Assembly (NCBI GenBank): GCA_040901865.1
Contig: JBBDYD010000142.1
Location: 1 to 64,000 of the forward strand
Direction of reading: 5' to 3'
Origin: JBBDYD01 sp040901865
GTDB lineage: Bacteria; Bacteroidota; Ignavibacteria; UBA10030
Length of the DNA stretch: 64,000 nucleotides
Below the pieces are notes generated by a model. The model did no database searches, was not told the DNA's origin, and worked only from the letters and a program-made list of their open reading frames with translations. Numbering within the stretch: the first letter of the stretch is position 1; every line of letters begins with the position of its first letter. A program made the position numbers and the translations under genes. Below, piece by piece: positions 25,096-33,354 of this stretch.

Positions 25096-25932
25096 ATGAA
25101 AATCCTCTTTTGCCTTCTTGTGCTCATACCGGCTGCCCATTGTCAGGATGCCAGGGAACAGACGATCACCAGGGTTCTCCGGTTTGCAGACGCTTCCTCA
25201 CAGCGAAGCCTTCTGGTCGATAATGTTCAGGGGTCCATTCTTGTCTCTGTGCATGACGGCGAAACAGTGGAGATGAAGGCCGTCCGCAGAACACAGGCGG
25301 AATCCGAAGCCAAGTTTCAAGAGTCAAATGAAGATGTTCTGCTCGACGTTCGGGAAGAACGCAATCGCATCGAAATCATTGTTGACACGCCATGGCGTAA
25401 TCGGTGGAACGGCCATAACTCCCGCGGGTACCGGTACTATGGCTATGATGTGAAATTCGATTTTGAACTTAAAGTCCCCAGAGCTCTTAATCTCTATTTT
25501 CATACGGTCAATGACGGAGATATTGAAGTCCGTGATGTGAGCGGTTCTTTTGAAATCAAGAACGTCAACGGGGGCGTCACAATGACCGGGATCGCCGGGG
25601 CAGGCCACGTGTCTTCGGTCAACGGATCACTGCAGATCGGCTTCAGGGAGAATCCGGTTGAGGAATGTCTCTTTCAAACAGTGAACGGATCGGTGGAGGT
25701 TTCCTTTCAGGATCCCCTCTCGGCAGAATTGCTCTTGAAAACATTTAATGGAAAAGCCTACACGGATTTCGATGTGACCGCGGCGCCAAGGACAATTCCC
25801 ACTATCAAAGAAAAGCATGGAAAGAAGACCTACCGGGGCGGCGATGCATATGTTGTCCTCGCGGGCGGAGGCGGACCGCAACTCGCGTTTGACACCCTGA
25901 ATGGTTCCATCCACATTCTGAGAAACCAATAA
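25096..25932 (+). CDS. DUF4097 beta-strand repeat secreted protein (first copy)
   Basis: A signal peptide (MKILFCLLVLIPAAHC, possibly a lipoprotein) precedes a 260-residue repeat of short beta strands with the DUF4097 wording: VNDGDIEVRDVSGSFEI, KNVNGGVTMTGIAG, VNGSLQI, TVNGSVEVSF, TFNGKAYTDF, LNGSIHI. This makes a right-handed beta-helix-like fold. Function of the family is unknown; members often follow ECF sigma/anti-sigma pairs. It starts 10 bp after the anti-sigma gene. The adjacent gene at 26012 is a diverged copy. Confidence 0.85.
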   Translation: MKILFCLLVLIPAAHCQDAREQTITRVLRFADASSQRSLLVDNVQGSILVSVHDGETVEMKAVRRTQAESEAKFQESNEDVLLDVREERNRIEIIVDTPWRNRWNGHNSRGYRYYGYDVKFDFELKVPRALNLYFHTVNDGDIEVRDVSGSFEIKNVNGGVTMTGIAGAGHVSSVNGSLQIGFRENPVEECLFQTVNGSVEVSFQDPLSAELLLKTFNGKAYTDFDVTAAPRTIPTIKEKHGKKTYRGGDAYVVLAGGGGPQLAFDTLNGSIHILRNQ

Positions 25933-26011
25933 TACACGCATGTCCGCGCCTTGCTCGCGGAATTCAACACGGGCAGGCGGATTTGAAAACTTATCCTTGA
26001 GGAACAGTCCG

Positions 26012-26836
26012 ATGAAAAAAGCATTAAACACATTGAATCTCCTATTGCTCACTTCTGTTGCCGCTCTGGCTGGGGTACAGGATCCGAATGTTGACCGCGT
26101 CACGATACCTCTTGCCGACCCAAACCGCCCCGCGGTTCTCAGCGTGGGATTGATCGCAGGAAGCATCTCCGTCAAGGCACACAGCGGAAAGGATGTTATC
26201 GTGGAGATCAGGCAGCAGCTGGAATCAAGCAATCCAAAGGAAAAAACACAGGGAGGATTGAGGCTCATTCCGAATACGAGTTCCGGATTGACGGTAGAGC
26301 AGGAAGGCAACACGGTCGAGGTCGGCGTAGGAATGGCGGCGATGCACAGGGAAAAACAACTCATCATTCAGGTTCCCGTCAATACATCCGTAAAGCTCAG
26401 TACGGTGAATGACGGCGACATTGAGGTGGAGGGAATCAACGGTGAGATCGAGGTCAATAATATAAACGGGGCAGTGTATCTCAGGAACATCTCCGGCTCG
26501 GCGGTTGCTCATGCCCTCAATGGGGATCTGGTGGCCACCTTTCAATCGGTGACGCCCAACAAATCGATGTCGTTCAGCTCTCTAAACGGAAAGATCGATG
26601 TCACGTTTCCCCCATCTGTCAAAGCGACCATAAATCTGAAATCCGAACAGGGGGAGATCTACACGGATTTTGATGTCGTCATGGAGAAAACGGCAACCAA
26701 GATTGAGGAAGAGGGGACGGGAAAACGCAAACGTATTGTGATCGAAAAAGGCATGCGGGGAACCATCAATGGCGGTGGCGCCGAAATCCTCTTCAAGAAT
26801 TTCAACGGAGATATCTATATTCGGAAGGGAAAATAG
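26012..26836 (+). CDS. DUF4097 beta-strand repeat secreted protein (second copy)
   Basis: ATG 26012 has gagga about nine bases upstream; the frame opens earlier at 25940 but without signals. A signal peptide (MKKALNTLNLLLLTSVAALA) is followed by the same repeat wording as its neighbour: TVNDGDIEVEGINGEIEV, NNINGAVYLRNISG, LNGDLVATF, SLNGKIDVTF, FNGDIYI. Both copies share an EIYTDFDV/AYTDFDV strand. It ends the sigma-anti-sigma operon, with a terminator 22 bases after the stop. Probably envelope-exposed; function unknown. Confidence 0.87.
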   Translation: MKKALNTLNLLLLTSVAALAGVQDPNVDRVTIPLADPNRPAVLSVGLIAGSISVKAHSGKDVIVEIRQQLESSNPKEKTQGGLRLIPNTSSGLTVEQEGNTVEVGVGMAAMHREKQLIIQVPVNTSVKLSTVNDGDIEVEGINGEIEVNNINGAVYLRNISGSAVAHALNGDLVATFQSVTPNKSMSFSSLNGKIDVTFPPSVKATINLKSEQGEIYTDFDVVMEKTATKIEEEGTGKRKRIVIEKGMRGTINGGGAEILFKNFNGDIYIRKGK

Positions 26837-26857
26837 TCTCTTCAGCGGTTTTCTTCG

Positions 26858-26885
26858 ATCCCGGCCCAGGTCGGGATTTTTTTTT
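26858..26885 (+). terminator. terminator of the ECF/DUF4097 operon
   Basis: atcccg/cgggat (26858-26863 with 26872-26877) followed by nine T. The promoter of the next gene starts six bases later. Confidence 0.8.
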
Positions 26886-26890
26886 GCTCA

Positions 26891-26919
26891 TTGGTTTTTC
26901 CGGCAAGGATTGCTACATT
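26891..26919 (+). promoter_or_regulatory. sigma-70 type promoter of the REC-pseudokinase gene
   Basis: TTGGTT (26891-26896), 17-bp spacer, TACATT (26914-26919), 33 bases before ATG 26953. The stretch ttggtttttccggc resembles the promoter at 11472. Confidence 0.5.
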
Positions 26920-26952
26920 CCAGAGCCCGCTGGACGGGCTTTTGGAGGCTGA

Positions 26953-28047
26953 ATGAAGACAATTCTCATAATCGAAGATGAAGCAGCCTTCCGGGAGGCA
27001 ATCGCGTTTGCACTGGAAGGAGAGGGATACAAGGTGCTCCAGGCGGATAACGGCGCTGAAGGCATCGAACTGGCACGGACGCAAATCCCGGATTTGATTG
27101 TCTCTGATGTGATGATGGAGAGCGTCGATGGATATGAGGCTGTTCTGACCCTGCGCCAGGATCCCAGAACGACGGGAATTCCCATCATCCTGATGACCGG
27201 CAAGGCGAACAAAGAGGGACTGGTTCATGCGATCGAACTTGGGGCAGATGATTATCTTTCGAAACCCTTCACGGTGAGTGAGTTGATGGAAGCAATCAAT
27301 ATCCGCTTCAAAAAAAAGGACGAGGCACGAAAGAAGCATCAGGAAAGTTCGACCGACCCGAGATCATACGTCACCATCGGCATTCCCGGCGACCTCAGAA
27401 CACCCATTGCGGGAATTCTCGGCTTTTCGAAGGCCATCAGCCGGGAGTACGTCGAAATGCGGCAAAGCGAAATTCTCGAACTGGGGAGGGCAATTCAGAG
27501 AGCGGCAAGAAATGTCCAACGTCTGACGGAGAATTTTTCAATTTTGGCCCAGATCGAAATTATCGCCAACGATGCCGAAAAAGTGAAGGGGTTACGATCG
27601 TTCAAAACATCCGGAGTGAAGGATGTTCTCGAACCGATTGCATTGGATCTTGCGCATCATTATGAACGAAACGACGATTTGGTCATGATGATCAGCGATT
27701 TTTCTGCGGGGTGCTCTGCCGAATATCTCTCGAAGATGGCATTTGAACTCATTGACAATGCTCTGAAATTCTCGTCTAAAGGTCAGAAGATCCAGGTCTC
27801 CGCTCTTCCCTCGGATGGAAATTTTTCGCTGATCGTCACGGATTTTGGCCGCGGAATGACGCCGCAGCAGATGAACGACGTCCAATCGTTTGCCACACTC
27901 CACTCACGATTGCATGAAGACCGGTTCTTTGGCTGGGGGCTTGTGGTCACAAAACGACTCGTTGAGCTTCATGGTGGCTCGCTTGTGCTCGCCAGCGCCG
28001 GGGCGGCCGGAATGATGGCAAAGATCCTTCTCCCCTCGGGTTCCTGA
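26953..28047 (+). CDS. REC-histidine kinase-like protein without the phospho-acceptor His
   Basis: 364 residues, colinear with the REC-kinase at 11924. The REC domain is intact (IIEDE, Asp52 in VSDVMM, Lys in YLSKPF). The expected H-box reads GIPGDLRTPIAGILGF: the His is Gly146 and the following Glu is Asp. The HATPase keeps the N-box ELIDNALKFS (Asn269) and G1 DFGRGMT, but G2 is reduced to FFGWGLVVTKRL. It may still bind ATP and receive a phosphate on Asp52, but cannot autophosphorylate in the usual way. It has its own promoter and terminator and no adjacent partner. Confidence 0.88.
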   Translation: MKTILIIEDEAAFREAIAFALEGEGYKVLQADNGAEGIELARTQIPDLIVSDVMMESVDGYEAVLTLRQDPRTTGIPIILMTGKANKEGLVHAIELGADDYLSKPFTVSELMEAINIRFKKKDEARKKHQESSTDPRSYVTIGIPGDLRTPIAGILGFSKAISREYVEMRQSEILELGRAIQRAARNVQRLTENFSILAQIEIIANDAEKVKGLRSFKTSGVKDVLEPIALDLAHHYERNDDLVMMISDFSAGCSAEYLSKMAFELIDNALKFSSKGQKIQVSALPSDGNFSLIVTDFGRGMTPQQMNDVQSFATLHSRLHEDRFFGWGLVVTKRLVELHGGSLVLASAGAAGMMAKILLPSGS

Positions 28048-28058
28048 TTCTCAAAACA

Positions 28059-28082
28059 AACCCGGTTCACCTGAACCGGGTT
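28059..28082. terminator. terminator between convergent genes
   Basis: aacccggttc/gaaccgggtt (28059-28068 with 28073-28082), ten base pairs with an acct loop, followed by caaaatttcccc. The minus strand is followed by tgttttga. It separates the pseudokinase gene from the VWA gene. Confidence 0.65.
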
Positions 28083-28110
28083 CAAAATTTCCCCCTCCGA
28101 AAATACCAAG

Positions 28111-29445
28111 TTACTGATTGTTCTTCTGAATCCGATAATTGTCGTACTGGATTGACTTCTTTGCCCTGCGATGATCACCGGAGCTGTCTTTCAAGGCTTT
28201 CTTGAACGCGTCGAGTCTCCCTAACTGGTCCAGCAGGATGCCTCCGGACTCCGGAGACTCGGCCGCAGGGGAAGACCTGAGAAATGTTCCAGCGCTCTCA
28301 AGTTCTTGGAGCGCCTGTTCTTCATTGCCGCTGTCAAGAGCCTCCATGGCTTTCTCCACCGTGCGGGTTGATACGGCAATGTCCGCTTTTGCCTGCGCGT
28401 CCAGATTTCTTCTCTCTTCAACCGCCTCGAGATTCCGGGAGTATTCAACGGAAATATCAAAGGGCTTCGGAGATTGCAGTGAAGAGTTGTCGGTTTCATA
28501 TCTCAATGAGCCGCGGGCGAGAGCAAGGGTTCCGGATCCTGCGGGAATCCGAAGCTCCACGGTGACCTCCTGGGTATGGCCTGCCGCCAGGTCTCCCAAT
28601 GAAATACTGCATCGGTTTCCTTCAGTGGTCCACGGGTAACCAATGACATCGGCGATCTGAACTCCGGTTCCGAATGTGAGCTCCAGCGTGGAGTTCTGAG
28701 CAAGAATTGTTGTCATAGCGTCGAACTCACGACGGAGGATGTGCGCGATCGAGTGCGGACTTTCGATGAAGTAATAGTTTCCACCTCCGTACTCTGCTAA
28801 TCCAACCATGAGGTTCTCATTGTAATCGAGTCCCACACCAATAGTCGTGAGAGAAATCGATTGTGAACGATATCGCCGCGCAATCTTGTTCAGAGCATGA
28901 GGATCGGTTATCCCCTGGTTCGCAAGACCGTCAGACAGAAGGACAACGCGGTTCACAAATTCGCGGGAGGCCGTCGCAGCAACCTGTTCGAGCCCCTTCA
29001 CCATCCCGCCCCCGAGGTTGGTCGATCCGCGCGGGAAGATCTGTTCGACCAACCGGTGGATTTCCCGCTTGTCTCGTACCCTCCCGGGCGGTCTGAGAAC
29101 CTCAACGATGTCGTCATACATTACTATGGAAAGTAGGTCGTCAGGCGAAAGGCGGTCCACAAGTGACAACAATGCTGACTTTGCATAGTGAATCTTTCGT
29201 TCATCTGCCATTGATCCGCTGCGATCAAGTACGATCGACAGGTTCATGGGTTTCTTCCGGGGAACGTCGAATGTGGGAGGAGAGATCGAAATTTGAAGAA
29301 ATACGGTCCCGCCCATGAACGGAACGAGCGGGCAATTGACCCTGCCTGAAAGCAGAATGGGTTCTCCGGGTTCATGGGCCTGCACCGGGGTCCTGTGTCC
29401 AAATAAAAGGGCCGCCGCGTATGCAAACATTGCAAGGGTTTTCAT
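28111..29445 (-). CDS. secreted von Willebrand factor A domain protein
   Basis: A signal peptide (about residues 1-23) precedes a short beta domain and a VWA domain with the complete MIDAS start LDRSGSM (74-80), the Thr in RGSTNLGGG, and LLSDGLANQGI. The C-terminal half (about 260-444) contains a beta-sandwich and a helical, Glu-rich segment (SGNEEQALQELESAG). The length, 444, is typical of bacterial Ca-activated VWA proteins, which bind proteins through a metal ion. It is read divergently from an ECF sigma gene through overlapping promoters at 29465-29540. Ribosome binding site: ggagg before ATG 29445. Confidence 0.9.
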   Translation of the reverse strand: MKTLAMFAYAAALLFGHRTPVQAHEPGEPILLSGRVNCPLVPFMGGTVFLQISISPPTFDVPRKKPMNLSIVLDRSGSMADERKIHYAKSALLSLVDRLSPDDLLSIVMYDDIVEVLRPPGRVRDKREIHRLVEQIFPRGSTNLGGGMVKGLEQVAATASREFVNRVVLLSDGLANQGITDPHALNKIARRYRSQSISLTTIGVGLDYNENLMVGLAEYGGGNYYFIESPHSIAHILRREFDAMTTILAQNSTLELTFGTGVQIADVIGYPWTTEGNRCSISLGDLAAGHTQEVTVELRIPAGSGTLALARGSLRYETDNSSLQSPKPFDISVEYSRNLEAVEERRNLDAQAKADIAVSTRTVEKAMEALDSGNEEQALQELESAGTFLRSSPAAESPESGGILLDQLGRLDAFKKALKDSSGDHRRAKKSIQYDNYRIQKNNQ

Positions 29446-29464
29446 GGAATCCTCCGAGTTGTTT

Positions 29465-29493
29465 GAATAAAGACGCCGTTCTTTCTACATTAC
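29465..29493 (+). promoter_or_regulatory. promoter of the third ECF sigma gene
   Basis: TTGAAT (29465-29470), 17-bp spacer, TACATT (29488-29493); start of transcription expected near 29500. The opposing promoter of the VWA gene lies at 29512-29540, so each RNA would be read through the other promoter. Confidence 0.5.
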
Positions 29494-29511
29494 CGGAGCG
29501 TCATTCCCGGT

Positions 29512-29540
29512 TATCTGCATTCACCTTCTGAGTGTCAATG
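29512..29540 (-). promoter_or_regulatory. promoter of the VWA gene
   Basis: On the minus strand TTGACA (29540-29535), 17-bp spacer, GATAAC (29517-29512); start expected near 29505, about 60 bases before the VWA start codon. Confidence 0.45.
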
Positions 29541-29561
29541 TCATTCATGCTAGAAAGGTAA

Positions 29562-30134
29562 ATGGCACCTCCTACGTTTTTTCTCACTCGAGATGCCAGA
29601 ATCCTTGACCTGATCCGAAGGGGGGACGAAGAGGCGCTTGTCATGCTCTTCCATGATACCAGGGCCACTGTGACTGATTTGGTTCTTCGAAACAACGGCT
29701 CATTGGATGATGCCGAGGATATCCTGCAGGAGGCGCTCGTGATCCTCTGGAAACGGGTGAGGAGCAACAAATTCGAACATGCTGCGAAACTCAGCACATT
29801 CGTATTTGGCGTGGCAAGGAACCTCTGGCTTCGGGTGCTCGCGGGTCGTAAACGGGAGCCGTTGATGCCTGTCGATTACGATCCCGCCGACACGGGCGAT
29901 TCTTTCGAGGAATCCCTGCTTCGCGATGAAGAGGCGGAGCTCGTTCGGCGGGCGCTCGATACGATCGACGTATCGTGCCGGAAGTTGCTCCTTCTGTTCT
30001 ATTGGGAGGAACGGTCGATGGAAGAGATTGCCGGGATCATGGGATTTGCAAATTCCGCCACAGCGAAATCAAAAAAATACCAGTGCAAAAAGCATCTTGA
30101 GGTGATTTTGAAGTCTTTCGAGGCTGATCAATGA
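29562..30134 (+). CDS. ECF RNA polymerase sigma factor
   Basis: 190 residues. Region 2: EEALVMLFHDTRATVTDLVL, LDDAEDILQEALVILWKRV, LSTFVFGVARNLWLRVL. Region 4: DVSCRKLLLLFYWEERSMEE then IAGIMGFANSATAKSKKYQC. The wording NSATAKSKKYQCKKHL is characteristic of a Bacteroidota-type ECF subgroup. Its stop overlaps the ATG of a putative anti-sigma gene (ATGA). ATG 29562 is preceded by gaaaggtaa. Confidence 0.9.
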   Translation: MAPPTFFLTRDARILDLIRRGDEEALVMLFHDTRATVTDLVLRNNGSLDDAEDILQEALVILWKRVRSNKFEHAAKLSTFVFGVARNLWLRVLAGRKREPLMPVDYDPADTGDSFEESLLRDEEAELVRRALDTIDVSCRKLLLLFYWEERSMEEIAGIMGFANSATAKSKKYQCKKHLEVILKSFEADQ

Positions 30135-31081
30135 GAAACGAACATTGGACCGACGATTCCGAGCTTGTGGAATTGTTTGTCTCGGGGAACATGAGGTCGG
30201 AACGCACAAGAGATCTTGAAGCTCACTTGGCTCTCTGCGTGTCTTGCAGAAAGATTGTTGATCGGGAAGTTCTCGTGAGGGAGGGGATACGGCTGTACGC
30301 GCGTAACACTTTGAAACGCCGACTCCGGGAACGCTTGAGCCTTATTCCTGCATCCGGTGTTCCGTGGCCGCATATTCTCAGCGCTGCCGCTATGCTGATC
30401 ATCATCGTTGGAATCGGAATTCAAACGCAGTGGTGGAAGTCCGCTGAACCAACGCTGCATGATTCGGATGTGAGCCGGGCCGATTCAATACGAAGCCGCG
30501 ACTACCCCGCTGCTGAACGTAGTGCTCCGCCTGCTGAGGAACTACGGGCAGCGGCCGAATTGTCAGTGGAAGACAGGATAGACGAAATGAGGGCTGTGGA
30601 GACTGATAGACAACTCAGGAGGGAGAGTGTCCCTCATGAAACCCAACCCTCGGCAGGTTTTGCGCAATCACATGTGCAACAAACGGGAAGTATTGTCTGG
30701 GTTACAGGAATAATCCTGACTGAAGAGCCGACCGTCGCTTCCAGGGCGGATAAGGGAATCTTCATGGCTGAAAAAGAGGTTGCGAACGTTCCGAAACAGC
30801 TTTCAAAGGACATTGCTGGTCCGAGGATTGCTGCTTCACAAAAACCGCGCAGGATGCTTCCCCTCGCGCAGCAGGCGGGGGTACTGGGGATGCGGGAAGT
30901 CGTGACAGCGCTTGAGGAGAAGAATGACTCGCTCTATATGACCATCTTCACCGATGATCGCGAACTCCAATCTCAGGAACTTCGCATCAATCCTGTGACA
31001 GACGATTCGATAATCGTAACATCGGGCAGGGCGAGAATAGCGTTCAAAATTCCCGGCGAGATGAAAGGAAAGATTCAATGA
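30131..31081 (+). CDS. putative membrane anti-sigma factor
   Basis: The N-terminus has a zf-HC2-like motif (LEAHLALCVSCRKIVDRE with H-x3-C-x2-C) near residues 30-45, and a single transmembrane helix at about 78-97 (ILSAAAMLIIIVGIGIQ). The outer half (about 100-316) is hydrophilic and Glu/Arg-rich with a low-complexity stretch, then a beta-rich C-terminus (SLYMTIFTDDRELQSQELRI). This layout is that of an anti-sigma factor with an external sensor. Its start codon overlaps the stop of the ECF sigma gene. The C-terminal domain is not recognised. Confidence 0.75.
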   Translation: MRNEHWTDDSELVELFVSGNMRSERTRDLEAHLALCVSCRKIVDREVLVREGIRLYARNTLKRRLRERLSLIPASGVPWPHILSAAAMLIIIVGIGIQTQWWKSAEPTLHDSDVSRADSIRSRDYPAAERSAPPAEELRAAAELSVEDRIDEMRAVETDRQLRRESVPHETQPSAGFAQSHVQQTGSIVWVTGIILTEEPTVASRADKGIFMAEKEVANVPKQLSKDIAGPRIAASQKPRRMLPLAQQAGVLGMREVVTALEEKNDSLYMTIFTDDRELQSQELRINPVTDDSIIVTSGRARIAFKIPGEMKGKIQ

Positions 31082-31420
31082 CGGTGTTGAAACCATTGCT
31101 TTCTTAGTGCCCGCCTGTTTCGCAGAGGATTTTCGGCTAATATCGCTCTAACCTCCTTTGTTTGAATCAGTTAGGTCTCCTTCACCTTGACTTTCTGCTC
31201 CGAACTCGTTAATTTCAGTTGGAAATAAATCAAGGTGGTCTTTTGGTTTGTATGCTTCTCCGGTTCCGATAAAGCATTACAATAAGATTGTGGACTTCCA
31301 CACGACTGGAGAGCTCACGGTGGCTGGAAACCACGTTCTGCACCTTCAACGTTCGCATCCTCCCGATTTCTCCCAACCGCGCTCAGGCACCGGATTTATC
31401 AAATCATTGAAGTCCAGAAC
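31082..31420. other. 339-bp spacer, no gene seen
   Basis: No protein-like frame of useful length on either strand and no strong hairpin with a T-run. It must hold the promoter of the long signalling operon beginning at 31421, but I find no good -35/-10 pair; tacaat near 31291 is the best -10 candidate, without a matching -35. Confidence 0.5.
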
Positions 31421-32905
31421 GTGAACTTAAAGGCGGCAAATACGGCAAAGCCGGTAACAATCCCTGTTTCTCAAAAGGACAAAGACGCCGCAAAAATGTG
31501 TCTCGTTCTTGCTGACAAGTTTCTCAAGGAATCAAGTTTTGTGCAAGCACGGGCGGAGGTGGCCAAGGCACAAAAGCTTGACCCGACAAATCCCTATGCC
31601 TACGCGTTCCTTGACAGAATAACATATTTCGAGGAGCAGAAGAAAAAGGAAGCGCCCTCACCCGAGGCAGCAGCTCCTCCCGTTCCACAGGAAATAGAAC
31701 CACCCAGGGTCGAGCCCAAGGGAACTCAAGTTTCACCTCCTCCCAAACAACCAGAACCAAAAACGGAATCGGTACCTCCAAAGCCAGGTTCACCGCCGCA
31801 AATAAAGAAGGAATCAATTCCGCCTCCCGTGGAGAAAAGGCAGGATTCACCGCCCCCGGCTAGGCCGATAGTTCCTCTGCCAACGTCCAACCCGACTCAA
31901 CGGACAGCCCCGGCGGATGTCCAGAAGGCGAAACCCGAAAACATTGTCGAAGCGTCCCGCTCCGTTATTGCCGATGTCATCGCAACAAGGGGAAAGCCCC
32001 CGGCTCCGAACAATCCGCCTGGTATTGCGGATATGCTGAATGAGCTCTCACAGGCTTCACAACAGCATGCGCCCAATGCTCCGCGGGGAGATGTTGACTC
32101 GAAGCTGGATGAGATGAAGAGGCAGATCGAGATGCTTACCAAATCTCTCGAGCAGGAACGGGTCGTCCGGGAGGAAATGAACCAGCAACAGCTCAAGGGG
32201 GCAATCAAGCAAGTGCGAACAACGCTGGAGAAGGCATGGGCGAACGGAGCGCCAAAGGATGCGGAACTCGAGAAGCTTCATGACCTTGCGGTCAGTCTTG
32301 GAATTCCGGAAGATGTCATTCACACGTTAAATCGCGAAGTGAAGCTGGACATGTACAGCCGGGCAGTGAAGGAAGTGGTCGCAAAACAGAATCTCCTGAG
32401 AAATTCTTCAAGGACCCTCGAATGGTTACGCAAGGTGTACTCGGTATCCCTTGATGAGTATCTTGAGTACGAATCAAAATTCCTCATGGATCTTGTTGCC
32501 GATCAATATAAAGGAACCATCCTTCTGGTGTCAGGGGAGGAAAAATCGCCGAAAGACATCGGGCAAAAACTGAAGTCAATGGGATACGCTGTGGTCAACG
32601 CATCGTCGCCCGAAAATGCACTTGAAAAAATCGAAAAAATCAATCCTCATTTCATTCTTTGCGACATGGAGTTTTCGCAAGGGTATCTGAGCGGAATCAA
32701 ATTCCTCCATGTGCTCAGGGCAAATTCGAAGTTCAGTTACATCCCGTTCATCCTGTTGTGTCAACCCAATGAGGTGAGTCAGTTCAATTCTTCGGATTTG
32801 CGGCCGACCGAAGGGTTTATTGAAAAACCCTTTGAAATGGAAACACTCAATGCGGTCATGAATGAAAAATTAATGGCTTTCAGGCAATATCTTTCATCGC
32901 TGTAG
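31421..32905 (+). CDS. TPR-like/proline-rich protein with C-terminal receiver-like domain
   Basis: 494 residues from GTG 31421. The N-terminal segment (about 18-72, CLVLADKFLKESSFVQARAE) looks like TPR helices. A Pro/Glu/Lys-rich linker fills about 75-220, a coiled-coil about 225-260, and a helical region up to 360. The C-terminal REC-like domain (365-490) keeps Asp415 (FILCDMEF) and Lys469 (FIEKPFE), but its acidic pocket is SGEE instead of DD, so phosphorylation is doubtful. It is the first gene of the signalling cluster and may be a scaffold. The start is not well supported by a ribosome binding site. Confidence 0.72.
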   Translation: MNLKAANTAKPVTIPVSQKDKDAAKMCLVLADKFLKESSFVQARAEVAKAQKLDPTNPYAYAFLDRITYFEEQKKKEAPSPEAAAPPVPQEIEPPRVEPKGTQVSPPPKQPEPKTESVPPKPGSPPQIKKESIPPPVEKRQDSPPPARPIVPLPTSNPTQRTAPADVQKAKPENIVEASRSVIADVIATRGKPPAPNNPPGIADMLNELSQASQQHAPNAPRGDVDSKLDEMKRQIEMLTKSLEQERVVREEMNQQQLKGAIKQVRTTLEKAWANGAPKDAELEKLHDLAVSLGIPEDVIHTLNREVKLDMYSRAVKEVVAKQNLLRNSSRTLEWLRKVYSVSLDEYLEYESKFLMDLVADQYKGTILLVSGEEKSPKDIGQKLKSMGYAVVNASSPENALEKIEKINPHFILCDMEFSQGYLSGIKFLHVLRANSKFSYIPFILLCQPNEVSQFNSSDLRPTEGFIEKPFEMETLNAVMNEKLMAFRQYLSSL

Positions 32906-32934
32906 GATTTATCTCCTAACGAAAGGGTGCATGT

Positions 32935-33309
32935 ATGAGCAAAGTCGTTTTGCTTGCGGAAGATGATGAAGATAACAGGGATTTGGTGCAATTTGTCCTG
33001 ATGAGAAGCAAAATGGACATCGAACTGATCCTCGCGGAGAACGGGAAGCAGGCTGTGGAGATGGCAAAAGCGAAAATGCCCAATCTTATCCTTATGGACA
33101 TGCAAATGCCTGTCATGGATGGATGGACCGCCGTCCCGCTGCTTAAGGCGGATTCCAAGACCCAGGGAATTCCGGTTATTGCCTTTACCGCCCAGGCAAA
33201 ACCCGAAGACAGGGCCCGCACTCACGAAATCGGATGCGTTGAGCACTATACAAAACCCATGGATCCAGAGGAATTGCTCGCTCTGATCCAGAAGTATCTA
33301 AAGGTGTAG
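32935..33309 (+). CDS. single-domain response regulator (CheY/Spo0F-like)
   Basis: 124 residues, one REC domain: LAEDDED acidic pocket, phospho-acceptor Asp55 in LILMDMQMPVMDGW, Thr in IAFTAQA, Lys in HYTKPMDP. All key residues are intact. ATG 32935 has gaaagg about ten bases upstream. It sits between the TPR/REC protein and the large hybrid kinase, 45 bp before the latter, so it is a likely phosphoacceptor or shuttle of this locus. Confidence 0.92.
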   Translation: MSKVVLLAEDDEDNRDLVQFVLMRSKMDIELILAENGKQAVEMAKAKMPNLILMDMQMPVMDGWTAVPLLKADSKTQGIPVIAFTAQAKPEDRARTHEIGCVEHYTKPMDPEELLALIQKYLKV

Positions 33310-33354
33310 GAAAAGATCCTCAGCAATCGGATCACCGGTATCAAGGAGAAGAGT

